Positions 22,753-32,561 of a DNA stretch of 64,000 nucleotides are shown in pieces; the first letter of the stretch is position 1; each line of letters starts with the position of its first letter. The position numbers were made by a program, and so were the translations under genes. This stretch comes from Petunia secreta. Taxonomy: Eukaryota; Streptophyta; Magnoliopsida; Solanales; Solanaceae. The stretch spans positions 51,821,001 to 51,885,000 of the forward strand of contig JARKIP010000005.1 in NCBI GenBank assembly GCA_029990175.1, written 5' to 3'. The notes beneath the pieces were generated by a model that did no database searches, was not told the origin of the DNA, and saw only the letters and a program-made list of their open reading frames with translations.

Positions 22753-24689
22753 TCAGGATGTGGAAGGACCAGGTCCCTGAGACTTGTTAAGCAACTCAAG
22801 CATCTGCTTGAGCATTCCCTCATTGGTCTCCTTTGCCTTTGAGACCTCTGCCTTCCAGAAATTCTTCTCCTCTTCCAACCTTGCTATCTCAGCAGCCTGA
22901 ATAGCAACCTGTTGCCTAAGTGCCCTCACTTTGTTGTTCAGTGGCTGCCTCCCAACACCAGCCTGTGGAGGATCAGCCTGAACTGGCAAATCACAGCTTA
23001 TCAAAGTTGCACAACCAAACTTTTCCTTCTTTGTAGCCTTCACAACCCCTTCCAAGGGAATCTTCAACTTAGCAAATATATCAGTCAGGATGAAACCAAA
23101 CGGTAGGGAGTGCTTTCTCTTCCCAGCAATCACCCTTTTTATCAGGTGGATCATAAAGCTGGGCCAATTGATCTGCTTTTCAGTGTCCAACAGTTCCATA
23201 AGGACCAGGTCCATGAAACTGGCAACTCCTCTTTTCTCCTGCCTTGGCATAACTATTTTGTTCACAAACTCAAATAACACTTGGTGCTGTGGGTGCATCT
23301 CACTCTTCTGCACAGCCCTGGGTTTCTCTTCACCATCATTCTCAGCAAACTTCCTAGTGATCTCCAGATCAGTAGGCAAGTTTGTCAAGTCAGGCCAAAC
23401 CTTCTTGACATAGCTAGCATACCCAGTAGTAGGAATCCCCAGCAGCTCACCAAGTTCCCTTGTGTCAAACATAATTACATTGTCATTGACAGAGGTAGTA
23501 AGTCTATCCTCTCTGATGGAGCAGTTCTTGTAGAACTCTTGCACCATCCCCTTTGCACACCTCCCAGAGATCTTAAGGACCATGTCCCTCCAACCCTGAG
23601 CATGCAGTTTTTGCAGCAGCCACAACATTCCTTCTTCTTGCACATCAGACATAACCCGACCTTTCAAAACCTTCTTGGTCAACATGTCTTCATGAACACA
23701 GTGCACAGACTCACCACCTTCAGCATCACTATCACTCTCATCTTCAGCAACAAACTCATCACTGTCACTAGCAGAACTTTCAGAAACAACCACTCTTTTG
23801 GAGGACCTGGTCCTCTTAGCAACTTTCTCAGCAGCTTTAACTGAGCTTCTTGTTACCCTTTTTCAGGAACTTTTCTTTTCTTGGTCTGAGGCACCACTTC
23901 CTCAGCATCTACCATCTTATCATCTTCAGAAAAATCAGCAAGATCAATATCATCCACTTCTTCCTCCTCAACCACCTGTTTTCCTTTCCCTTTTCTGCTC
24001 CTTTCCAAGGCAGCAGCTAGTTGTTCATCAGCAGCTTTGGCAGCACTTCTTGTCCTCCTACCCCCAGAAGCAGGGGTTGAGGCAGAAGGAACAAGTCCTT
24101 TTGCCTTAGAGGAACTCTCAACTTTCTTCCTATTTCTGGGCTTATAACTATCACCTATTTTCTTCAACTTAGCAACAATTTCAGTAGTTACATGAGCATC
24201 AATAGGTCCCTTTCTAGCCAACTTTCTTTGCATACTCCTAATTTTGATCAAGTCTACCAAGGGCCTATCACTATCACTGATAGCCTCATCAACATCGATA
24301 ACATCCTCCATGGGTACTCTAGGAGCAGCCTCTGGAGACCCCGATGACCCATGCATGGGTGCTTCCAAACTCCTAATAGGTTCCCCCTCAAGAGCAGCCC
24401 CAGACCCCTCTCCCTTTTCTTCCTCGTCTATAACCACATTCAAAGGATAGGTGAAGTTCACCTCATACTGATACAACACCATAGCACGTGACAAATCCTC
24501 AGCCTGCTCAGCAATTGATTCAGTCGTGGGAACTGGTCCTTCCCCATGAATTTCAGATTCAGGTATTTCTGGAGTTGGTTCAGGAACTTCAGGGTTTAGG
24601 TCGGTGGTTTCCATGGGTGAGGGAGGATTAAGATTTTGTGGTTGGTCATCACTAGGTGCAGTTGAAGAATTATCAGAAGCAAGAGACAT
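22753..24689 (-). pseudogene. Extra 3' ORF (envelope-like position), single frameshift
   Basis: The ATG at 24689 opens a 278-codon frame ending at 23853; a second frame runs from about 23850 to 22753. A single frame change near 23855 joins them to about 645 residues. The N-terminal half is acidic and Pro-rich with a basic KKRK patch. The second half resembles the putative plant transposon protein domain common in Solanaceae annotations, with FYKNCS and ELLGIPTTGY segments. A coiled coil with LRQQVAIQAAEIARLEEEKN closes it. I see no signal peptide or membrane span, so envelope-like describes position only. Its role is unknown. Confidence 0.78.
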
Positions 24690-25303
24690 CTTTGCAATTC
24701 AAATTAACAAATAATTTACTACTCTTTCTGAAATTGTGAAAGTTTTAATTGATGAACAATGTAAAAGAATAATGAGGAAGAAGAAGTGTATTTATAGAAT
24801 GAAATAGGTAGTGGAGTTAGAGTGAAAAATGATCAACTTACCTTAGCACAACATGCAACGGCTAAGGACTCTTGGGAGTCTCCCGGAGAAAAAGAGCCGT
24901 TAGGCTGTAGGTTACCTTTTCAGAATAGGAACTGTTCCTCCGATGGGACTCTTTTAAAATTTGGATATGGGTAGGAAACTTAGTAGGATTTATCCTAATC
25001 ACAAGTTACCTACAGCCTCTATACTTCTGAATTAATTGAATAACGAGTACATACCTGTTTTTAACACAAAAATTCAGTGTCCTTCTAATTTGCAATTTTT
25101 GATCATCTGAAATTCTAAGAGCATAAGGGTAACATCATTAAATTTTAGCAACTCTAAATAAGGTATATGGCATAAGAGTATACATTTAAGTATTAAACTG
25201 GACTGAATTATTCATAATGACTTGAATAAAATTCATTTTAAGTGTATTTTTCTAGCCAATTATGAAGTGAAGCATTGATGATTTTATGTGAATTTAATCA
25301 TCC
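24690..25303 (-). other. Spacer between pol and the extra ORF
   Basis: AT-rich sequence without a defensible ORF lies between the end of RNase H and the start of the extra ORF. Such a spacer could supply a splice acceptor or internal start for that ORF, but I cannot identify a specific signal. Confidence 0.5.
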
Positions 25304-28300
25304 CTAATTCCAATCTATTTCTTTCAAAATCTTCTCTACTAGAGCTTTAGTAAAAATATCAGCTATTTGCTTTTCAGTAGGACAAAATACTATGGTGATC
25401 AAACCTTTTTCATAATTGTCTCTTAAGAAATGATGTCTTATATCAATGTGTTTAGTCCTTTTGTGATGTACTGGATTATTTGTCATATTAATAGCACTAG
25501 TGTTATCACAATATATAGGAACAGTTCCTACATCAACACAGTATCCTGTAATTGTTGTTTGATCCATAACAACTGTGAACAACATGAAGCAGCTGCAACA
25601 TATTCAGCCTCAGTAGTGGAAAGTGCCACTGAATTTTGTTTCTTAGTTCCCCAAAAAACCAAACACTCACCAAGAAAATGTGCCATTCCTGAGGTACTTT
25701 TTCTATCAACAAAGAAACCTGCATAGTCAGCATTAGTATATCCAACAAGATTAAAACTACCACCTTTTGGATACCAAAGTCCCAAGGGACTTGTTCCTTT
25801 TAGATACCTCAATATTATTTTAACAGCTTTCAAATGAGATTCCTTAGGATCTAATTGGAACCTAGCACACAGACCAACATTGAACACAATATCAGGTCTA
25901 CTAGCAGTTAGATAAAGTAGAGAACCTATCATGCCCCTATACAATTTTTGATCAACTGATATTCCATGTTCATCAAGATCCAATTTTGTGGCAGTGGCAA
26001 GGTGTGTCAATTTCCTTAGCATTATCCATATCAAACCTTTTAAGTAATTCCTTAACATACTTTTGTTGATGGATCATAGTTCCATTTGAGGTTTGCTTAG
26101 TTTGTAAACCCAAAAAGAAATTGATTTCACCCATCATGCTCACCTCAAATTCACTCCCCATCAAGTTTGCAAATTCTTTACTTAAATTTTCACAAGTGGC
26201 ACCAAAAATTATATCATCTACATAGATTTGAACAATTAAGAGATCCTTACCTTTTTCTTTTAAGAACAAAGTACTATCAATTTTACCTCTCTTGTATCCA
26301 TGCTGGAGTAGAAATTTTGATAGCCTCTCATACCATGCTCTTGGTGCCTGCTTGAGCCCATACAAAGCCTTGTCTAACTTGTACACATGTTCAGGGAACT
26401 GTTCACTTTCAAAACCTGGAGGTTGCTTGACATACACTTCTTCTTTCAAGTAGCCATTCAGAAACGCACTCTTAATATCCATTTGATGTAGAGTAAATTC
26501 CATGTATGTAGCAAAGGCTACAAGAAGTCTTATTGCTTCCAGTCTTGCAACTGGAGCAAAAGTCTCATCATAGTCGATGCCCTTCCTCTTGACTATATCC
26601 CTGAACGACTAGCCTGGCCTTGTTTCTTGTCACCATGCCATCTTCATCAAGTTTGTTTCTGAAAACCCATTTTGTTCCAATTATGGACCTGTTCCTTGGC
26701 TTGGGTTCCAAATGTCAAACTTGACTCCTTTGGAATTGATTCAGTTCTTCCTGCATAGCATTAATCCAATCTGCATCCTTCAGTGCTTCTTTCACATTTT
26801 TAGGTTCAACAAGAGATAAGAAGGCACTAAAGGCACACAGATTGTGATTCTTGACTGCTGATCTAGTTTGAACTCCGGCAGTCTTATCTGAGATTATTTG
26901 ATCCACAGGATGTGACCTTTGATACTTGAAAGGCTTGGGTGTCAATCCATTGTCAGAAGTCTTCTGCTGAGGAACAGTTCCTGATGGAGTAGTGTTTCCA
27001 GTTTGTGAGGTGGAACCAACACTTGTTCCCCCTGTTTCAGTGCTACTCCTCTCAGTTCTGTCCTGAGGAACAGTTCCTTGCAGTTCCCTTCTCATATCTA
27101 GAATCTGCATTTGTGGATTAAGTTCAAACTCTTTCAGCATTCCAATTTCTTCATCCTCCTGTACCTGTTCTTGAGTGAGACTGTCAGTTTCATCAAATTT
27201 AACATGCATGCTTTCTTCAGTTTTCAATGTTTTCTTGTTAAACACCCTATAAGATTTACTATTTAAAGAATAACCAACAAATATTCCCTCATCACTTCTA
27301 GGATCAAATTTTCCTAAGGCATCCTTCCCATTGTTGTGTATGAAGCATTTGCAACCAAAAGCCCTAAAATGAGAAATATTTGGTTTTCTTCCTTTAAGCA
27401 ATTCATATGAGGTCTTTTCTATTAAAGGTCTTGTCATACATCTATTTATTATGTAGCATGCAGTATTAATAGCCTCAGCCCAAAAGTTCTGTGGAAGATT
27501 TCCAGATATCAACATAGTCCTTGCCATTTCTTCTAGAGTCCTATTTTTCCTTTCCACTACACCATTTTGTTGTGGAGTTCTAGGTGAGGAAAAATTATGA
27601 TTAATGCCATTTTCATTACAAAAATTGGAAAACATATGATTTTCAAATTCAGTTCCATGATCTGACCTAATGGCAATAATATGGTTATCTAGAGTTCTTT
27701 GAGCTTTCTTAGCAAAAATTGAAAATGCATTAAATGCTTCTTCTTTAGATGCAAGAAATATAGTCCATGTAAATCTGGAGTAATCATCCACCAATACCAT
27801 AACATACTTCTTACCTCCACGACTCATTGTTCTCATAGGGCCACATAAATCCATATGGACCAGTTGCAAAGGTTTAGTGGTACTTACCTGTTTCTTCGAT
27901 TTGAAGGAGGATTTTATCTGCTTCCCCCTGGCACATGCTTCACATACTTTTTCTTCATTAAACCTGATGTTAGGAAGACCTATCACCAAGTCCTTTGACA
28001 CAAGTTTGTTCAATTGTGAAAGACTAGCATGTCCTAGTCTTTTGTGCCATAGGAGGGGATCATTTTGCACCACACTTAAGCAGCTCAAGCTTCCATCAGA
28101 TAATGTCAGCAAGTCTACTTTGTAGATGTTTCCATGCCTGTTTCCCTGCAAAATAACCTCTCCAGAAGCTTGATTAGTCACAGTGCATCCAGTAGATGAG
28201 AAATTAACATTATTACCTTTGTCACACAATTGAGATATGCTCAATAAGCAATGCTTCAGCCCATCTACTAGAAATACATTATCTATACAGTGTGAATCAG

Positions 28301-28497
28301 ACCTACCTACCTTTCCAATTCCAATAATTTCCCCTTTCTTACCATTACCGAAGGAAACATTTCCTCCTTGGAAGGCTGAGAGTGAAAGAAACAGTTCCTT
28401 ATGCCCTGTCATATGTCTTCAGCAACCACTGTCCATGCACCATTTGTGGTTTATCTCCTTCACTCTAGCCTGCAAAAGAAAACTAGGGGTTAATTTT
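25304..28497 (-). pseudogene. pol (protease, integrase, RT, RNase H) of the SIRE-like element
   Basis: A one-base change in a C run near 28487-28491 puts pol out of frame with gag. Protease keeps DSG near 28430, but a TGA follows at the next Cys-Ser position. From 28412 a long frame holds the pre-integrase HKRLGHAS segment, the integrase zinc region, and a core with HMDLCGPM, RSDHGTEF and NGVVERKNRTLEE. Frame changes fall near 26715 and 26600. RT has intact IYVDDIIFGA near 26220. RNase H shows YTNADYAG, where YSDADYAG is usual, and ends ADIFTKAL near 25345. It would copy and integrate the element; this copy needs help in trans. Confidence 0.88.
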
Positions 28498-30375
28498 AAG
28501 AACCCAAACTAGTTTGGGTTCCTTTCCTTTTGAAAAAGGATGAATCAGATCTCTTCTAGCCCAGAATGGTAATGGTTTCTTTGTGTGAACATTTTCCTTT
28601 TTTACAGAATGTTGAACAGGTTTGTAGGACCTATTCTTCTGTTTCACAGGATTTTGAACAGGTTTATAGGACCTGTTTCTCTGGGCAGCCCTTTTTAAAG
28701 ATTGACAATTTTCTTTCTGGTGACCAGTGTTCCCACAGTGAGTGCATAGCCAGTTTTCAGGAAATGATAAGTACTTACTCTTTGGATTCCATTTGGATGA
28801 ACTCTGTGTTTTCATGAATCCAATACCTTTCCTGTTACTACTATGATTTTCCTGTAACCATTCTAGTGCTTCAGAAGACTTGTTCCATTCTACAGTTTTT
28901 TTTAATTCCATTTTTGTTTTAATCAAGTCTTCTTCTAAAGATCTTATCTTTTCATCTTTCCTACACAGTTCATCAACTGTGTCTTTCAGTTTCTCTTCAG
29001 CAATGATCTGATGAGAATTAGCAATGCCTTTACCTTTTACAACTGTTTTATCATTTTCTAATTCCTGAGCAGTTGTTTCAAGTGTGAGGACCTGTTCCTC
29101 AAGCATGCTAATCTTCCTTTCCAGAAAATCATTTTTAACTATTTCCTCTTTGCATTCTGTTTCTAAACAGTCAACTTTATCATACAGTTGGTGATTATCA
29201 TCCCTTAGAGTTCTAAATTCATTTAGCACAATATGGAATACTTTAACCAACTTTTCTCTAGACATGCTTTTTACATCTTCTTTAAGTTTAGAAACAAATA
29301 CCTCAGGATCCTCTTCATTTTCTGAATCTCCAAGTGCCATTAGAGCAAGATCCTCATCCAGATCGTCATCAGTTATTTCATCTTCACTGTCTTGCCATCC
29401 TGCGACCAGCGCTTTGGGATTTCCACTTCTCTTATGGACCTGTTTCCTAGCCTTCTTCCTTTGATCAATGAATTTCTTCCTCCATTCTCCTTCCATAATT
29501 GGACATTTGCTGATGTAGTGCTCCGAGCGTCCACATTTGTGGCATTCTCCAGCCTGTTTCATGTTAGTAGACCTACCCTGTCCACTAATTTCCCTTTTCT
29601 TATTCAAATATTTCTGAACACTTTTAGCGATAAGGACCAGTTCCTTATCTTTAATGATTTTATCACCAGCAGTCAAGGCTAGGTTAGGTGCAGTTTTAAC
29701 TGGTACTCCTATGTTTTTAACCTTTTTCCTCAGTTCATAAGTCTTTAGATTGCCTATAAGCTCATCTAAGGATAAAGTGGTTAAATCTTTACTTTCAATG
29801 ATAGCACAAGCTTTGATCTCCCAAGAATCTGGAAGAACCCTAGTTAAAATCTTTTCTACCCTATCTTCCACAGTTAAAACCCTTCCCAAAGAGATAAGTT
29901 CAGAAGCAATGGCATTAAATCTAGTATACATTTCAGAGATTGATTCTTCTTCTTTCATTTTAAATCTTTCATATTCAGCATAAAAAAGTGTACCTCTGGA
30001 CCTTTTTACCTGACTTGTTCCTTCGTGTGCAACTTGTAGAGCATCCCAAATCTCCTTTGCAGTGGCATACCCTCTGATCCTAGTGCATTCCTCAGGACTA
30101 AGTCCACCAACCAGCCACTTCCTTGCCTTTGCATTCTTTTCCCATTGCTTTATGTCTTCAGCATTGCATTCCTTCCTAGTTTTGGGAACATCCTTCCCAT
30201 CAGCATCCTTCTTCATTGGGATCATGGGACCTTCAGTTACTATGTCCCACAATTCATAGTCTTCTGCTTGAAGGTGATCGCGCATCCTCTCTTTCCACCA
30301 TGAATAGTATTTTCCATTGAAATAAGGTGCTCTAACCATTGACTGGCCCTCCTTGTTCTTTCGTGATGTACTCAT
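28483..30375 (-). CDS. gag: Gag polyprotein of the SIRE-like copia element (630 aa, open)
   Basis: The ATG at 30375 follows the primer site closely and opens 630 uninterrupted codons. Residues about 15-240 form a UBN2-type copia gag core (FNGKYYSWWKERMRDHL, later TAKEIWDALQVAHEG). A CCHC knuckle CHKCGRSEHYISKC lies near residue 275 and a second, CTHCGNTGHQKENC, near residue 543. Between them are an acidic stretch and a long predicted coiled coil (about 360-520). Two knuckles and a coiled-coil spacer fit the long gags of SIRE-type elements. The stop at 28483 probably arose from a one-base insertion, since the pol frame opens immediately beside it. Gag would form cytoplasmic particles. Confidence 0.9.
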   Translation of the reverse strand: MSTSRKNKEGQSMVRAPYFNGKYYSWWKERMRDHLQAEDYELWDIVTEGPMIPMKKDADGKDVPKTRKECNAEDIKQWEKNAKARKWLVGGLSPEECTRIRGYATAKEIWDALQVAHEGTSQVKRSRGTLFYAEYERFKMKEEESISEMYTRFNAIASELISLGRVLTVEDRVEKILTRVLPDSWEIKACAIIESKDLTTLSLDELIGNLKTYELRKKVKNIGVPVKTAPNLALTAGDKIIKDKELVLIAKSVQKYLNKKREISGQGRSTNMKQAGECHKCGRSEHYISKCPIMEGEWRKKFIDQRKKARKQVHKRSGNPKALVAGWQDSEDEITDDDLDEDLALMALGDSENEEDPEVFVSKLKEDVKSMSREKLVKVFHIVLNEFRTLRDDNHQLYDKVDCLETECKEEIVKNDFLERKISMLEEQVLTLETTAQELENDKTVVKGKGIANSHQIIAEEKLKDTVDELCRKDEKIRSLEEDLIKTKMELKKTVEWNKSSEALEWLQENHSSNRKGIGFMKTQSSSKWNPKSKYLSFPENWLCTHCGNTGHQKENCQSLKRAAQRNRSYKPVQNPVKQKNRSYKPVQHSVKKENVHTKKPLPFWARRDLIHPFSKGKEPKLVWVLKINP

Positions 30376-30410
30376 CTAATCCTAGGTGTTAGCCTTTTCA
30401 AGGATAACCT

Positions 30411-30422
30411 GCTTCGATACCA
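30411..30422 (-). other. Primer binding site of the SIRE-like element
   Basis: On the minus strand TGGTATCGAAGC lies two bases after the 5' LTR end, close to the initiator-Met type. Confidence 0.88.
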
Positions 30423-30424
30423 AT

Positions 30425-31218
30425 TGTTATTTCCCACGATTACACCACTTTACTGTTTTAAGGACCAGTTCCTTAAAATGTGTTCCTTTACTCTACGATG
30501 TGCGGAATTAAAACTGTAAGTAATTGAACACCAGATATTAGCGTGGAAAAACCCCTAGACACGGGATCAAAAAACCACGACCTACTTCTCAAGTAGGATT
30601 TCAACTTCACTATGTAAAAAGACCCACTTGGTTACAAGACTCACTCTTACTAACCTAGGACTAACTCTAATCCTTTAGTGATCTTTCACACGATCAGTGA
30701 AGTTGTGTCAAGTCCACGACTTGAAACAGAAAGTTTACAACTCGATTTTTGCTTACTACAATTGAACTAAGACTCGAACTTTTACAAGATTCAATCTAAG
30801 GAACAGGTTCTCACTTAGTTCTACTGTAGCTAACTGATTACACAAATAAGCTAATAATTCTTCTCAGCTTTTGCTCGATGCTCTCTGTATTTGTGCGTAC
30901 TTCTACGGCTGATAGTCTCCATGATTTATAGCTTCCAGCAGCCAAGAAGTCTTGATCCAAAGCTCCCTTGACTTTGAGTCCTAATTGGATTATTCCTTCT
31001 AGAATCCGAATCCTTTATCCCTTAGTTATGCAATCTTTTCGTATCTTATTAGGCCTGCATAGTTACCAAGATACACGTCAGTATTAGGATAAATAATAAT
31101 ATCTCAATTAAACGATTTTGCATGAATTATCTATTCTGCTACAGTGATTCAAAGGAACAGGTCCTCTGAATCCGTTCCTCAGTCATCAGTCAAAACTCAA
31201 AGCTTATCCAAGCTAACA
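30425..31218 (-). repeat. 5' LTR of the SIRE-like element (794 bp)
   Basis: It begins TGTTATTTCC and ends GCTAACA on the plus strand, then ACGTA. It pairs with 21502-22295. Confidence 0.95.
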
Positions 31219-31223
31219 ACGTA
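31219..31223. repeat. Target site duplication ACGTA, right copy
   Basis: This is the partner of 21497-21501; the host LTR resumes at 31224 (TAAGCAGAACAGTAG), exactly as in the uninterrupted LTR near 6099. Confidence 0.93.
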
Positions 31224-31835
31224 TAAGCAGAACAGTAGTCATGTACCGTAAGTCTACCTAATGGTATGAAATGAAATGAGATGAAAAAAAATATAATGCA
31301 AAGGGTCACATGAGCCCATCATCCCATCCTGAAGTGGAATACTCCTGCATTCGAGGGGAATCTAATCTGATAACCAACTAGAGTGGAATACTTCTACTCC
31401 TGGGGCGGAATACTCCTGCACCAGATATGATATAAACTAGAGGCGGAATACTCCTGCGCTCTCCTGGGGAGGAATACTCCTGCACCCGATATAATGTAAA
31501 GCTGAGGCGGAATACTCCTGCACTCAGTATTTGACATAAGAGCGGAATACTCCTTCCCCTGGGGCGGAATACTCCTGCACCCGATATAATGTAAAGCTGA
31601 GGCGGAATACTCCTGCACTCAATATCTGACATAAGAGCGGAATACTCCTGCTCCTGGGGTAGAATACTACTGCACCCGATATAATGTAAAGCTGAGGCGG
31701 AATACTCCTGCACTCAATATCTGACATAAGAGCAGAATAATCCTACTCCTGGAGCGGAATACTCTTGCACCCGATAAAATATAAACCAGAGGTGGAATAC
31801 TCCTGCACTCCCCTAGGGCGGAATACTTCTGCACC
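31224..31835 (-). repeat. 5' LTR of the old Tekay-like element, piece 2 of 3, with long array
   Basis: This continues piece 1 after the copia insertion. From about 31325 to 31835 it carries the longest version of the GCGGAATACTCCTGC array in the window. Piece 3 resumes at 39398 after the inverted CRM-like element. Confidence 0.92.
31831..31835. repeat. Target site duplication GCACC, left copy
   Basis: GCACC precedes the LTR at 31836 and recurs at 39393-39397. It lies within the LTR array text CTGCACCCAATATG. Confidence 0.93.
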
Positions 31836-32561
31836 TGATGCAATCGAAACTACGAAAGCGATAAAGAGATAAAAACGAGACGAAGACTCACACAATTGTT
31901 CGAGTAGCAACAAAGAACTATGTTTCGTTACACCCCAAACAATGGCAAGGATCAGCTACGCTATGCAACTATCCTCAAGAGTCACGAGGCTCGAGCAAAT
32001 AGAATGATAAAAGACGGATTGAAGAGCAACTTGGATTCATCCAATTGATTCAAGCCAAAATAATTACAAGGTTCAAGAGCTATGCTCATTCAATGTTTTT
32101 GTGTTCAAAGTAAGTTAAATGCAATAAATAAAGAAGGGGTGTATTTATATCACCCCTTTACAAGGTTTTGTAAGTTTCTGGTCCGCTGCTGCTCAAGTCC
32201 TCTTCGCGATCGCGTAGGAGTATATGCGCTCGCGAAGAATACTAAAATGTTGAGGCGCGCGATCGCGCGAGATGTTGCGAAGGCGAAGACAAAACCAAGT
32301 CTCTTCGCGATCGCGAAGGTGTGCACGCGATCACGAAGAGCAAATCCTCTTCGTCAGGCAGTAAGCTCAGAAAGTGCTCCCCTGTTTTGCTCCCCTGCCT
32401 CCTGCCCTGTTTCCACTTCGATTGAGCTCCAATGCATTGTCTTCAAGTCATCACCCGAGCTCATATCATCCATGCCTTTCCAAATCAAGTGTAAGTGAGC
32501 GTCTTGTATATCCTTGGCTTGACTTCGAGTGAATGGCCTCGATGCAATTTGGGATGCATCA
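31836..32561 (-). repeat. 3' LTR of the inverted CRM-like element (726 bp)
   Basis: Bounded by TGATGCAATC and GGATGCATCA on the plus strand. Three intact GCGATCGC octamers and several one-base variants lie at about 32206-32335. The pol frame ends inside it at 32354. Confidence 0.94.

Larger units (their letters stand above)
21502..31218 (-). mobile_element. Ty1/copia SIRE/Maximus-like retrotransposon with extra 3' ORF
   Basis: This minus-strand element of 9717 bp has two 794-bp LTRs differing at about 11 positions by my count, the target duplication ACGTA, primer site, gag, pol, an extra ORF after pol, and a polypurine tract. Order, size and the extra 3' ORF fit the SIRE/Maximus lineage. Gag is intact and RT keeps YVDD, but pol has a frameshift after gag, a stop in protease and further frame changes. 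It is the youngest-looking insertion in the window. Confidence 0.95.

Noticed and set aside
22753..24689. Calling the extra copia ORF a true viral envelope
   Set aside because: No signal peptide, cleavage site or membrane anchor is visible; only its position suggests the name.
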